A program made the position numbers and the translations under genes. Shown piece after piece: positions 1 through 10,304 of a DNA stretch of 22,378 nucleotides (position 1 is the first letter of the stretch; every line of letters starts with the position of its first letter). The notes under the pieces were generated by a model. It was not told where the DNA came from and made no database searches. It saw only the letters and a list, made by a program, of their open reading frames with translations. Origin of the DNA: Gnetum montanum (Eukaryota; Streptophyta; Gnetopsida; Gnetales; Gnetaceae); assembly GCA_015680685.1 (NCBI GenBank), contig MNCI01038216.1, forward strand, positions 292,616-314,993. The letters run 5' to 3'.

Positions 1-99
1 ATGCTAACCCATGTGGTAACTGATTAGATAAAGCCAAGTCACCTTCCTAGGAAAAGAGCTGATCTAAGGAGTCCCTTAATCTATTTCTAAATTGCTAGG

Positions 100-432
100 A
101 ATAAGCCTTACAAAGCTCTTCTAGATTCAAGTTTTGGTGTTAATCTGATTTCTCATAAAATGTATAAACCCTAGAACTTTCCTCCACTCAAGAAAAGTAA
201 CACTCACCTTGATTTAGCATACCAATCCATCATTGTTTCCTTGGGAAAAGTGGAGGACATTATGACTACCATTTATGGGTGGTCTTATCCTACTAAATTC
301 CTAGTGATCTGTGTTGACAATTATAAGGAAAACTTCCTAATCATCATGGGAAGGGCTTGACTAAGTACCATTGATGCACAGTCGGGAATCAAAGACCTTT
401 CCTTGAAGATTTTCAAAGAAAATAGATTTGGA
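100..432 (+). other. Aspartic protease remnant of the gypsy element
   Basis: In frame 1 the reading contains LLDSSFGVNLIS at about 127-162, which matches the D-[ST]-G flap-strand region of retrotransposon aspartic proteases. Here the glycine after the catalytic Asp-Ser is lost (DSS instead of DSG). Downstream comes GKVEDIMTTI, then FLIIMGRA near 330-358, corresponding to the conserved ILGR block late in the fold. Stops at 25, 97 and 358 and the lost glycine show that it is dead. This enzyme would have cut the Gag-Pol precursor in the virus-like particle. Confidence 0.65.
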
Positions 433-1022
433 AAGATCGAGAAGAAGAGAGTTCCATCATCACATACAGTGATATAGGGTGTAATTGTGTGCAGAAATTG
501 TGGACCATAAAAAGTACATCCATCACAGCATGCAAATAGTGTGTAGATGAGTCAAAAATTCAAAGGTACCTGTACACAACAACCATAAAACAAGAGGGTA
601 CCTAGTGATTGATAGGTGATCCTGAAAGCAACACACTTTGCATGGAACTAACTTACAGCTTGATGAGTGCCTATGTTAAAGGCATGAATGAACTAGAGCA
701 AGTTCATTGCCAACTCTCTAATGATGAACCTAATAATACTTATTAGGGACAGTTGGAAATCCTTGAAAATTTAAAATAAGAACCCTTAGAGTTGAAAACT
801 CTACCTACTAACATAGAATATGCATTTCTAAAAAATGGCAAGCTGGTGATAATTAATGCCAACCTTGCTTCTAAATAGAAAGAGATGTTGTTGAAAGTGA
901 CTAAAAAATGGCCAACACTCTTTGCTTGGTTATATCTTGAACTCACTGGGATTGATCCTAGGATATGCTAGCATCACATCTATATTGATCCTTCGATAAA
1001 TTCAAAGACGTAGCCACAACAC

Positions 1023-1680
1023 CAGTTTAACCCCAAGTTTAAGCAAATCATTAAGGAGGATATTGAACAACTCCTTAAAGCGAGGTTCATCTATTCCATT
1101 ACGGATAATGAGTAGGTTAGCCCACTCATGATCATGCCAATGAAAGGTAGCAAGTGGAGGATCTGTATTAACTTCAGGCTATTGAACATAGTAACCCACA
1201 AAGATCATTTTGCATAGCCATTTGTGTACTAGGTGTTTAACACTATTTCTAAGCACTGTTATTACAGCTTTCTAGATGGTTATAGTGGTTATAACCAGAT
1301 TTAGATTGCACTAGAGAATCAAGCCAAAACTACATTCACAAGTTCCTAGGGGACTTTTACATACAAAAAGATGTCTTTTGGTTTATGCAATGCCCCTGCA
1401 ACCTTTTAATTCCTTGTACAGGATGGAAATCTTCATGGATGACTTCTTCAACTATGGTGCTATGTTTAAGTAAGCCCTAGAATACCTTGAGCAAGTGCTT
1501 AAAAGATGTGTGGAGACTAATCTTTGGCTCAATTGGTAAACGAGACACCTAATGGTCCAAGAGGGCATTATGTTGGGGCATAAAATCTCGCAAGAAGGAA
1601 TTGAGGTTGACCCTAAAAAGATTAGGATCATCTAAGGAATAACCCACTAACCAGAAATTGTTAAAGATGTTTGGTCATTC
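1023..1680 (+). other. Reverse transcriptase domain remnant of the gypsy element
   Basis: Frame 3 reads KQIIKEDIEQLL, then KWRICINFRLLN, FLDGYSGYNQI, TTFTSS and MSFGLCNAPATF, the successive fingers and palm blocks of gypsy reverse transcriptases. At about 1420 the frame changes to frame 1 and continues with MEIFMDDFFNYG; the catalytic FMDD is intact at 1432-1443. The thumb follows with LEQVLKRCVETNLWLNW and GHKISQEGIEVDPKK. Stops interrupt positions where relatives have glutamine, arginine or tryptophan. The frame break just before the catalytic motif would alone abolish activity. Confidence 0.88.
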
Positions 1681-1739
1681 CTTGGATACATTGGCTACTA
1701 CTAATGATTCATAGAGAATTTCTCTAAGATCGCAAAATC

Positions 1740-2268
1740 ATTGATGGAGCTGATAAAGAAAGATGCTTCATTCGTATGGACTAAAGAATGCAAAAAGGCA
1801 TTCCAGCAACTTAAAGAAAAGCTTGTAGAAACTCTAATTCTATGAGCACCTGACTAGTCCTGACCATTTCAAATCATGACGAATACATCAAATTATGCCT
1901 TGGGAGTCATGCTCATGTAGTTGGATGATTAAAAATGTCCTTACTACATCAATCGCACGAGCCAAAGCATTGTGGGTGCACAACTAAACTACACCACAAC
2001 GGAGAAAGAGCTAATGGTGATGGTGTGTGCCTTGGAGAAGTTCAGGCACTATGTGCTTAGATATAAGGTGTTTGTACACATAGACCATAGTGCAATTCAC
2101 TTCTTGATGAATAAGCCAACAATGAGCCCCTGTGTCATATGGTGTCTTATGATTTTGCAAAAATTTGATCTCATGATGGTAGATCAAGAGGGAACCAAGA
2201 ATGTGATCTGTGATAACTTGTCTCAGTTACAATGGGACAACAAAGAGCAGAAGAGTCCAGTTTCTTGA
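1740..2268 (+). other. RNase H domain remnant of the gypsy element
   Basis: Frame 1 continues from the RT thumb and connection (SFLGYIGYY, KKAFQQLKEKL) into a gypsy RNase H. It reads NYALGVML near 1891, then from 1972 AQLNYTTTEKELMVMVCALEK, VHIDHSAIHFLMNK, LQKFDLMMVDQEGTKNVICD and NLSQL. The DHSA and CDNLSQL blocks are conserved active-site surroundings. The segment 1972-2268 is open for 98 codons, the longest open run of the element; upstream of it are several stops. It would have degraded the RNA strand of the RNA-DNA hybrid. Confidence 0.88.
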
Positions 2269-2419
2269 TGAACTCCTCTTTGCTAATGCAATAAATTAAT
2301 AAGTGCCTACTAAACCTATGTGGTATAATGGCATCTTCACTTATCTTCTCACTTAGGAGATGCCACAAGAGTTAGACCATATGAAGAAACAATAGTTTCT
2401 TCATCAAGCCAAATGCTTC

Positions 2420-3601
2420 ATGGATGTTAATAGATACCTTTACAAGGTGTGCACTGATGGCCTAGTTCATTGGTGTGTTCTTGATGTTGATCAACTACAT
2501 ATTTTTCAAGACATTCATGAGGGTCCTTGTGGGGGCCACTATGCTAGGAGATGCATAGCCATTAAGATCCTAATGATAAGTTATTACTGGCCAACAATCT
2601 TTAGAGACACCCACAACTTCGTCTACTCTTGTAAATGTTATCAACATGATGGTGGGATGACCACTCAAATGGAGGGGCCTCAATAGTGGATTTAGCCATT
2701 AGAACCCTTCGACATCTAGGGCAATGATTTCATGGGTCCCATCATGCCCATGTCGAATGAAAAGGCATACATTATAGTCGTTGTTGACTATTGTATGAAA
2801 TGGGCAGAAGCAATAGCTGTCCCTAACTGTACATCTTCCATTACTACTTGGTTTGTGCAATAGAATGTTGTAAACAGGTTTGGGGTGCCATGTGCACTTA
2901 TTTCTTACAATGGTACTCATTTTATAAGCACCACCTTTCAAAAACTCATGCAATGCTTAGGGGTTGAACATAAATTAATAATACCTTACCACCCCAAGCC
3001 AACAATCAAGTAGAGGTTACTAATATGGAGATCTCTAAAATCCTAACAACAATTAGTAAATATAGGAGAGATTGGATCACAAAACTTAATGATGCCCTTT
3101 GGGCTTACTGATCAACATGGAAACTCCCTATAGGCTACTCTCCCTATGAGCTGTTGTATGCAAAATTGCCAGCTCTTCCAATTCAATCCAAGCTCCATAC
3201 ACTTTCAATAGCCTATTACCTTGATCTTAACCTTAGCCTAGCATAGAAAGAAAGACTAATCAACCTCAATATGCTAGATGAGAATAGATTAGTGGCCCTG
3301 TTCTTGAATGAAGTATATAAGGCATTTAACAAAAAAACGTCATGACCTCAAAATAAGGAAAGTCAAATTTCAACTTGAAGACAAGGTCCTTTATTGAAAC
3401 TACATACATATGCTTCAAAAGACTAAATTTGAAACACTATGAGAAGGGCCTTATATCATTTATGAAGCCTTTCCTTCTAGGGCCATGTTGATCTACAAAC
3501 TTGAAAGCCTAAATAAGAGAAACCTGGTCAACATGCAACAACTCAAACCTTTCCATGAGCCCAAGCAAGCCAATAAAGGTAAAGCCTCATCGAATGGATG
3601 A
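2420..3601 (+). other. Integrase domain remnant of the gypsy element
   Basis: Frame 2 gives the zinc-binding head (DIHEGPCGGHYARR, YYWPTIFRDTHNF, SCKCYQ). The last Cys of the HHCC set appears to be replaced by Tyr. The core has NDFMGP (first catalytic Asp) and VVDYCMKWAEA. In LISYNGTHF the position of the second catalytic Asp is Tyr. The frame then shifts near 3000 to VEVTNMEI (Glu position), LNDALWAY and GYSPYELLYAK. The tail reads EGPYIIYEAFPS, then LKPFHEP before TGA 3599-3601. Both the zinc and catalytic sites are damaged, so integration activity is lost independently of the stops. Confidence 0.87.
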
Positions 3602-5146
3602 CCTCGCTCAATCTTTCAGATCTCCTTCTTCCAACTCAGTTATGGGGGAGATGGCCATCCATGTTAACCAATTAAGTGACTCCTTAGTTTTTACAGTATT
3701 TTGTTTTACACTTTTCTTATTTTTTTCCCATTTTTTGTTTTACAATATTGTTAGTACAATTTATCTTTCTTAAATATTTTACAATTTCTTTTATATTTTA
3801 CCTTATTTTGGTGTAAAAATTTTCTTATTATTTTCTAATAAATTGCTTTATTACCAACAAGACATAGTGATGCTATAGTTGTTTGCTAATGTTGGTTTGT
3901 ACTTAATGTTTTTTATTACTAATGTCTGGTTTCTATTTTTGAATTTTAATATTGATAACTAAGATAAAGGATTTTTTCATGGAATAAGTAGTGAGTCCAC
4001 ATCATCCATCCATCCACAACAATCTATGGTATTCCTAGTTTTGGAAATATGAGATCTATTTCATTAATGAAACTTTAATGAACTTGTTGCCTTGGTAGTT
4101 TCCAAACTTGAGAAGGATCAATGGTTTGATAAGGGTGTGACTCCTAGGAAACTTGATGCTCCTTGTACTTTTCTACTCACTTGAGTGCATGAGTGTTTTT
4201 CATGGATTTCTTACCATTCCATGTTGACCAATAACAGGAAGTTAATAATCTTTGCATAGTGTGGTTTCCATCCAAAAATCCATAAAAACATAAAACTCCA
4301 AGAAAATGATGGAAATTCAAAGCACACCCTTTAGACAAAAATAACAAGCTACAAGCACTAGTTATGGGACTAGAAAGACATGTTACCCATGCTTGAAGGT
4401 TTCCTCTAACTAAGGCCCTTCATCACTTCTTACTTTGCTTTTCTTCTCAAATAAGGAACGATGTTTGATCCGTGGGAGCATTCTTGTATCTCGAGGGGGT
4501 GGACTGGTCTTAGGGTGTTGATGTAAATTCGCTAAAAGTGGTTGATTTTGATCTAAACTAAGGATGAACTTTATCAAGCCATTTAACCATTATATCCACA
4601 AGGGACTTCATGTGACCATGATTTAGAACCCCATTCCATCTTCTCTCTCATCCATTAATGTTCTTCATAATTTCACCTCATTGTCGATTTCCATGTCTTG
4701 TTCAATGTCTTATTTTAATATGTTAAAATTCTTAGGTAGATTTTTTGAAATTCAATCCTTAACTTTTCATAACCATTAATTAACTATGGGGTCCACAAAC
4801 TCCTTGGTTTGAGGATATGTGAGGGCAAAAAGGGCATAAGCTTGCTATGGGGAGGATCCACTTGCATATATCTTAGTTGGGTTAGTTAAGTTTCTTATCC
4901 TTAGACATTTTTACAATCAAATCTTTCGTGTGCCCCATCAATTGCATCCAACTATGTGCTCCTTAAGGCATTTCTTCATAAAATATCATTCTCCCAATCA
5001 GTTCTCCATTTTTGTGAATTCATAAGTCCTCTTCAAGTATTTCATTATGCTCACGATTTTTTTGGTTTTCTGTAGATCCTAATTTTATGTTTAAACTCCT
5101 CATAATTTTTGAAATATTCAATGTGGAAAATTTTTTCTAATAGCTC
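3602..5146. other. Gene-free AT-rich stretch after the pol remnant; possible eroded 3' end of the element
   Basis: No ORF with recognisable content. It starts with a T-rich tract (3680-3850) and contains purine-rich candidates for a polypurine tract at 3642-3654 and 4489-4503, but neither is followed by a recognisable LTR start. By position an eroded 3' non-coding region or LTR of the 1-3601 element is expected here. I could not find matching LTR ends by eye. Confidence 0.4.
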
Positions 5147-5222
5147 TGTTGACGAGACACCATATACGCAGCCCACCCATCGATGAGACCCCGTTGACAC
5201 AAAGTAAAAAGTCTATATATAT
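5147..5222 (+). promoter_or_regulatory. Promoter-like module: short CATCGATG/GTTGAC blocks plus TATA box
   Basis: Four adjacent blocks of 14-16 nt occur at 5147-5160, 5161-5176, 5178-5191 and 5192-5205. The outer ones carry GTTGAC and the third carries CATCGATG. Nine bases further on is a TATATATAT run at 5214-5222. An AATAAA lies downstream at 5547-5552 and the decayed ORF begins at 5670. Order and orientation fit the U3-R-U5 of an LTR driving that ORF, but the LTR borders were not found. The same block type recurs at 8773-8876. Confidence 0.4.
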
Positions 5223-6354
5223 GCACCTGCACTTTGAAAATTTTTCACATTTGAGCTCAAACAAGGGGGGATTTTTTGAATTTTTCAAAGCCTAAAACCT
5301 TCCAAGAGCCATAACTTCCTAACCATTTGTCTAATTCACTCCATTTTTCAGTCCTACAACTACTGGAGGTAAGCTCTTTGTCGTGGAGGCCACAAACCTT
5401 ATGATTTTTTATAGAAAATTTTTCAAAAGTTTGCTAACTTCCACAAAGGTTTAGCTAAGAAATCAACATTAAAACATCAATTTGAAGAAGTTAAACCCTT
5501 CCAACAAGCTTTGATGACATTAAAAATCAAATAACATCATAATAATAATAAAATAATTATTTTGCCATGGTCATAACTTAGCCTAAGTGTAACGACCTAA
5601 TGAGATAAGGTACTTAAAGGTTTTAAGTTATACATTATATGCTAATCCTTGGTTATGTTGTGATCACAGATGGTACCTAAAGGAAAGCACACATAGGAAG
5701 GAGGACTATCCCAACCAAGGGACAAATGACCATGAACCATAAGGGGCCAAGAATAGCCCCATGTGTAAGAAGAAAAAACCCATGTTACGAAACCTCTTTA
5801 GGAGGAGCCTAAAGTGGAATTTGTCTGAAAAATTTCTAAAGAAGTGGCTGCAACAGAATAGTCTCACTAAGATGAGGTATCCAAGCTTAGACCAAATCTT
5901 GAAGTCACCTTGATAAAGGCCTACCTTAAACAAATTGCAAACAAGGAGGTTCAAAAATCTATGCTACACTAGTTAAACTTTGGTTCCTTCTTGGAGTTCG
6001 CACATCTAGAAGTGATAGCCTAATTATAGAACTCTCCCATGTGGCCCACAATCACTTCTAGAGAGGAGTGGTACATGGGAGAGATACTTATTTTGGAATA
6101 ATCTGCAAGCCAATTCAATGGTCAAGATCAAGGATATTTTACTGTCCTACTCGGTGAAAGTCATTTTAGAGGCCCTTGGGTTACTAGAAACTACATCAAA
6201 TCTTGTAGAGATTTCAATGAAAGTAGATTCTAGTGTTAAAAAGGAATGGACGTAGTGGTGTTATGGAATGAACTACAAGGAATTTGATGCTCTAACCATA
6301 GCAAAGCATGCATACTTTAAGATTGCGGCCTTTCACCTCAATCCAATAGTGATG

Positions 6355-6531
6355 CTAAGCAAAATCACAACATTTTCTGCCTGTGCATGTGCTACTTTAA
6401 GCAGTAAATTCCTAGTCAATCTTCCATAGCTAATCTATCTTAAAATAGAGAAGCACTTTAAGGAAAATGAACGTGGAAGGAAGGCACTCCCTTTTTTGTG
6501 CCTTAGCAAAAAGTTATGTAAGAGGGGAGGC
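6355..6531 (+). repeat. Gag-like domain, copy 1 (matches 22174-22350)
   Basis: This 177-nt segment aligns without a gap to 22174-22350 on the same strand; a hand count gives about 127 identical positions (72%). Shared peptide features are FLVNL, LIYL, FKENE, GRK and KLC-RGG. Copy 1 has a TAG where copy 2 has CAG. Homology stops sharply after GGGGAGG on the right; on the left it begins near CTAAGC. Confidence 0.8.
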
Positions 6532-7249
6532 ATAACCTACTATACAAATGACATTATTTGACATGCTCTAACCACTTCCTGGGCAGAGATGATGAAGGAC
6601 AAGGTGCCAACCAAAGTCATTCAAGAAGAGGAGTAGCATCAACCACCTCCACTACCCACTCATGAGACAACATTGGAGACCTATGCTACCATTGAGTGCA
6701 TGTGTGAACTTTGAGAGTAGCTTTTGTAACAGTAGTAGTAGTAAGCAAGAACGAGTGATGGTGACCCATTTGTGTATCAACAAGCAATGAGCCACCTCAA
6801 AAAAGTGGCCCAAACCATAAGTCAGATGGAAGGTGGGGGGGCCAATTTTCTTAGCCCAAAGAATGCAAGTGCTCGCAAGGTCAAATCTTAGCGCCTAAGA
6901 GGTAACAATATCTCTCTCTCAACAGTAGCAATTCCTAGACATCTCTAGGAATGTTGCTATCTTTTGGATGTGTCCAGAGGAGGGTGAGGAGGCAACCATC
7001 TTGGTGATGCAACACCATGGGCAAGAGACTACAATTGAAGTAGTTGTTGACAAAATTTTTGAAGCACTTAATACCCCTACGATGTCTATACTAGACATTT
7101 CTACACTAAGAGATGTGTAGATGTCTATAGGAATCATCAGTAGTAAATTGAGCACAGTCCAACATGAGGAATTGTTGGACCAACTAGTGGGAACCGGACA
7201 ACCAATTCTAGATCTCTTCAATCATCCAGATATCAACACTGCAACCTAG

Positions 7250-8110
7250 TTAGAGCTGCTAGAAGCAAGGGACAAATGCATCATAATTGTGGGGCAACTC
7301 AAAATAGCTAGAATAAAAAATCAATGCTTGACTGTAAAGGTTATTGAATTAAGAGCCTACCTTGTTGATCCTATGTTTCTTAACCAAGCCATCATAAGAG
7401 ATGAAGCTTTTCAACAACTTTAGAAGCATCTCAAAGAGGTTAAGAATGTCAAGGAGACAATGATCTTTAACCAGTCCCTAGCCAACACCACCATGCATAA
7501 CATCCAAAAGGACTTGATTCAGGCTCACCATGAGAATGAAATCTTGATTGTAGAAAACTGTTGACTGTGAAATGTTGATGCGTAGAAGCAACAGATGGTA
7601 GATTTTATCCATCAAAAATAGGAGCAGCTAGCTAGGGTAAACATAGAATTAAGGAGATTGGGAGTAGAAAATTGAAACCTCTCCATGGAGAAAGTTCATG
7701 CCTTACACCAAAAATCTGCAATCAAGATTGCCACTTGAAAGAATGAGGCCCTAAAGTTTAAGAAAGTGAAGAATCACTACAGGGACTAGGTGGGACTGTA
7801 GAAAGAAATCAATGAAAAGGAAATCTAATTGGCAAAGGCAAAAGTAAATGAGGTCCTTCAGCAACTTCAATAAGGAGGTGATGTGTGGCAGCCTATCTTT
7901 GATGGGCTAAACATGTACAATAAGGCTAAAATCCACTTGAAAGAGCTATAGATCAAGGAGATGACCAAATACATGGAGCTTAACAATCTTCGTTGTGCAA
8001 ACCTGACAATGTTGACTATCGAAAGGCTATGTTGTGAATTGGAGAAACAAGTCGCTAGCTCATACTTGTTGTATGAGGTAGAGTTCAAGCGCCATAAGAG
8101 ACCAAGCAAA
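7250..8110 (+). other. Coiled-coil region inside the decayed gag-like ORF
   Basis: Frame 2 stays uninterrupted by indels from 7211 to about 8100 while containing 13 stops (7 TAG, 4 TGA, 2 TAA). The reading is dense in heptad-friendly residues, for example LELLEARDKCIIIVGQLK and QLARVNIELRRLGVEN, and includes ELEKQVASSYLLYEVEFK. Preservation of frame over nearly 900 nt argues for one ancestral protein. A frameshift near 8100 moves the reading to frame 3 (KLEVLKVKF). The fragment 7961-8143 is the longest open piece. The fold is an inference from composition. Confidence 0.55.
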
Positions 8111-8531
8111 AGCTTGAGACTGCAACATCAAACTCGAGGTTCTTAAGGTGAAGTTCATAGATTAACAATCAACCACTGAGAACCTAGCCAAAAGGATAAA
8201 TGATTACCAGTAGCTAAAAAATGCACTTAGAGTGTTTGACATTAAATGGAAATAATTCGCTACCTGGTTCATGAATGTGAAGGTGTTGTACCCTATAATG
8301 CCTTATCTGTGGGATGTTCCCATTCCAGTCCACATTGGTCATGCAACATGGATTGTAAATGATCCTCGAATTAAGGAGGAGAAGATGAAGGCACTATCAC
8401 ATGCCTTTCGTCTTTCAGTAGAAGTTGCCACTATTGCAGGACAACCACAACTACCTCAACTACCATGTGTGCCTAAAGTAGGAGAAGGTCCTTTGGAGCC
8501 TCAAGAGCCTCCACAACTTGGGACCATTTAA

Positions 8532-8772
8532 TCTTCTTCATCTTCTTTACGTCATGAGAGGAATTATGTCTATCAATTTTGTCCTAGTGTTCAATCTTTG
8601 TTATCATGAACACCAACATTTTGTAATCATTGTAAATTGTACACTTGGGCACTCAATTTGATGTGTGTTTGTTTAGTCAATCAATAATTTCATACCTTTT
8701 CAAATTTTGTAAAGAACTCGAAGATGAGTTTTCATTTAGACATGAGGGATGATGAGTTGTATGGTTTGGCCA
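8532..8772. other. Non-coding spacer after the gag-like ORF
   Basis: T-rich with no ORF and no known motif. It ends just before the 14-mer array. If the following module is a 3' LTR, the LTR start should lie here, perhaps near the TGATG at 8750-8754, where GAGGGATGATGAG gives a weak purine tract. Confidence 0.3.
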
Positions 8773-8876
8773 CATCGACAAGATGCCATCGATGCAACCC
8801 CATCAATAGGATCTTGTCAATGTGATCTCATCGATGCAGTGTTTGACTCGTTGATGTGTACCCATCAATAGGACAT
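8773..8876 (+). repeat. Seven tandem degenerate 14-mers (CATCGATG/CATCAATA type)
   Basis: Units run end to end at 8773-8786, 8787-8800, 8801-8814, 8815-8828, 8829-8848 (20 nt), 8849-8862 and 8863-8876. Six are exactly 14 nt. Unit cores are CATCGACA, CATCGATG, CATCAATA, TGTCAATG, CATCGATG, CGTTGATG and CATCAATA. Because CATCGATG is its own reverse complement, sense and antisense versions of the core alternate. The array ends 11 bases before a TATA box. Confidence 0.7.
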
Positions 8877-8887
8877 ATGGTTTTACC

Positions 8888-8894
8888 TATAAAT
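8888..8894 (+). promoter_or_regulatory. TATA box (TATAAAT) next to the 14-mer array
   Basis: TATAAAT follows the array directly, and an AATAAA polyadenylation-like signal occurs at 9065-9070, 177 nt downstream. TATA box then AATAAA within 200 nt and no ORF between is the usual arrangement of U3-R in an LTR. Start of transcription would be near 8920. No LTR borders were confirmed. Confidence 0.45.
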
Positions 8895-10304
8895 GTGTGC
8901 CTACTCATCAAATTTATGGCATTTCTTTCATAAGTTGTAGTGAAGCTCTAGTAGTTTTTCCACTCAAAAGTTAGAATATTTTTTGAGTGCCCACAGTAGG
9001 AGTTAAAGAGTGTACGGATCTTTATTCAAGCATTGTTTTACCTAAGCACTTTAGTGTGTGCAGCAATAAAGACAAGCTTTCTAATCAAACCTTGTAGCAC
9101 TTTGACTAGATTAATTGTTTTCTTTAAGCATTTAATATTTCAAGTAATTTCCTTTAATGTTTTAAGTAATTAAGTGATTAATTAATAGCGATTAAATAGT
9201 AAACATAAGTATGACCACTTTGAGGATACGTTTAACATTTGATAACACAATACTGTTATACGTGTTCAGGATGTGTACGACAAGTGGAAATGGATGCTTA
9301 TGGTAGGATTAGTTAAGTGTGAGCTAGTTATTACATTAATCTAGCAATTAAATTACTGTATTCTTTATTCTTGATTTTTGGGCAACTTAGAACATAAAGA
9401 AAAAATGATAAAAATCATATACCTTAGTTACGCTTAACCATACCCTTGAACTTCACAAGTGGAATTGGGAAGACACTGATTGCAAAGGTTAGTTTCACCT
9501 AGTAGAACCAATGTACTTAAAAGTCTAAAGTCTTTGAAATTCAACGTAATTGCTAAGTGAACACTAGTGATTCGTATGGTTGAGCATAGGGTATACTTGC
9601 TACTCATCATGTACGATTTACTTGATTCATGCTATGGGCATTTGGTGGTAAATTCCAACTTCTATAAAAGCAAATTACAAGAGTCTAGGTGAGGGTATGA
9701 CCAAATGATGCCATAAATGAAGTTAGTACATGCACTTGTATAGGTATTTATTAGCTTTGCATCAACGCTGATGTGTTGATGAATAAAAGCATACATTGAT
9801 GTTGATGTGTCAATGTTCACTCCTTAAATCAATGTCCGTCAAAAGTAAATTTAAACTAAGTCATAGTATTGCAATAGAAGGGAAACAATCTTAATCTTTA
9901 TTTTTTTGCATGAAATGTGTTCAAGTACATTTCCCATGAATAAGGACTCTGGACAATTGACTCAAAACTATGCTGCGTGCACTCATTGAATGCTACTATA
10001 ATTCACAAATATAAACTACAAGAGCTTTACTACGTATTGCATTAATGAATGCAATTAATGTGGTAAGTGAGGGGTATTTCTAAGTAAAAATTATTTTCCT
10101 AATATTGCATCTGTGGCATTACATTTAGGCCTATTATCTTGTAGCAACGATATCGAACACTATTTATTCACTATTCATCACTAGAAACATTTATGAGTTT
10201 TCTAGAGCCTATGTAATGGTCTGGTTATCAACATACTGATATTCTTTATTGATGCTACTAATTAGACCATCACTTGTATGCATGTTGACTTACTTCCAAT
10301 TTGT
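8895..10304. other. Gene-free AT-rich stretch
   Basis: No reading with recognisable content on either strand. It includes the AATAAA at 9065 and, at 9760-9816, two adjacent hairpins built from CATCAAC/GTTGATG and ACATTGA/TCAATGT. The early part may be R-U5 and leader of the putative LTR around 8.8 kb. Confidence 0.4.
9760..9816. repeat. Two adjacent hairpins of CATCAAC/GTTGATG type
   Basis: CATCAAC at 9760-9766 pairs with GTTGATG at 9775-9781. ACATTGA at 9793-9799 pairs with TCAATGT at 9810-9816. Arms are perfect 7-mers. The words resemble the units at 8773-8876, but spacing is looser and no TATA box follows closely. Confidence 0.45.

Larger units (their letters stand above)
1..3601 (+). pseudogene. 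Decayed Ty3/gypsy (Athila/Tat-like) pol polyprotein, left end cut by window
   Basis: Reading with stops ignored gives the gypsy order protease, reverse transcriptase, RNase H, integrase. The frame is 1 at 1-430, frame 3 at about 1020-1420, frame 1 at 1429-2268, frame 2 at 2420-3000, then shifted again to the terminal TGA at 3599-3601. Visible landmarks are an FMDD motif at 1432-1443, AQLNYTTTEKEL in RNase H, the integrase GGHYARR and YYWPTIFRD blocks, and LKPFHEP at the C-terminus. Integrase downstream of RNase H is the gypsy order and excludes copia. FMDDFF followed by ETNLWLNW and LGHKIS resembles Athila/Tat elements; the clade call is moderate. At least three frameshifts and dozens of in-frame stops make it non-functional. 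No start is visible because the reading is open-ended at base 1. It would once have encoded the replication and integration enzymes of a plant retrotransposon. Confidence 0.9.
5670..8531 (+). pseudogene. Decayed gag-like / coiled-coil ORF of a retroelement lacking pol
   Basis: An ATG at 5670 opens a reading (MVPKGKHT) that can be followed, with stops ignored, through frame 3 (5670 to about 6200), frame 1 (about 6250-6900), frame 2 (about 6915-8100) and frame 3 again to the TAA at 8529-8531, roughly 950 codons. The middle (6355-6545) is a compact domain reading LIYLKIEKHFKENERGRK and KLCKRGG. It may belong to the 'putative plant transposon protein' type seen in gag regions of Athila-like elements; this is from memory of the family. 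About 7250-8110 is rich in Glu, Lys, Gln and Leu and looks like a long coiled coil. The tail is Pro-rich (QPQLPQLPCVPK). No protease, RT or integrase follows. It may be a non-autonomous LTR element; the host function is unknown. Confidence 0.6.

Noticed and set aside
8773-8876. CRISPR array
   Set aside because: Units are contiguous 14-mers with no spacers, in a plant nuclear context.
3602-9500. A matched pair of LTRs flanking either element
   Set aside because: Candidate TATA/AATAAA modules exist, but I could not align two long terminal repeats by eye nor find a convincing primer-binding site.
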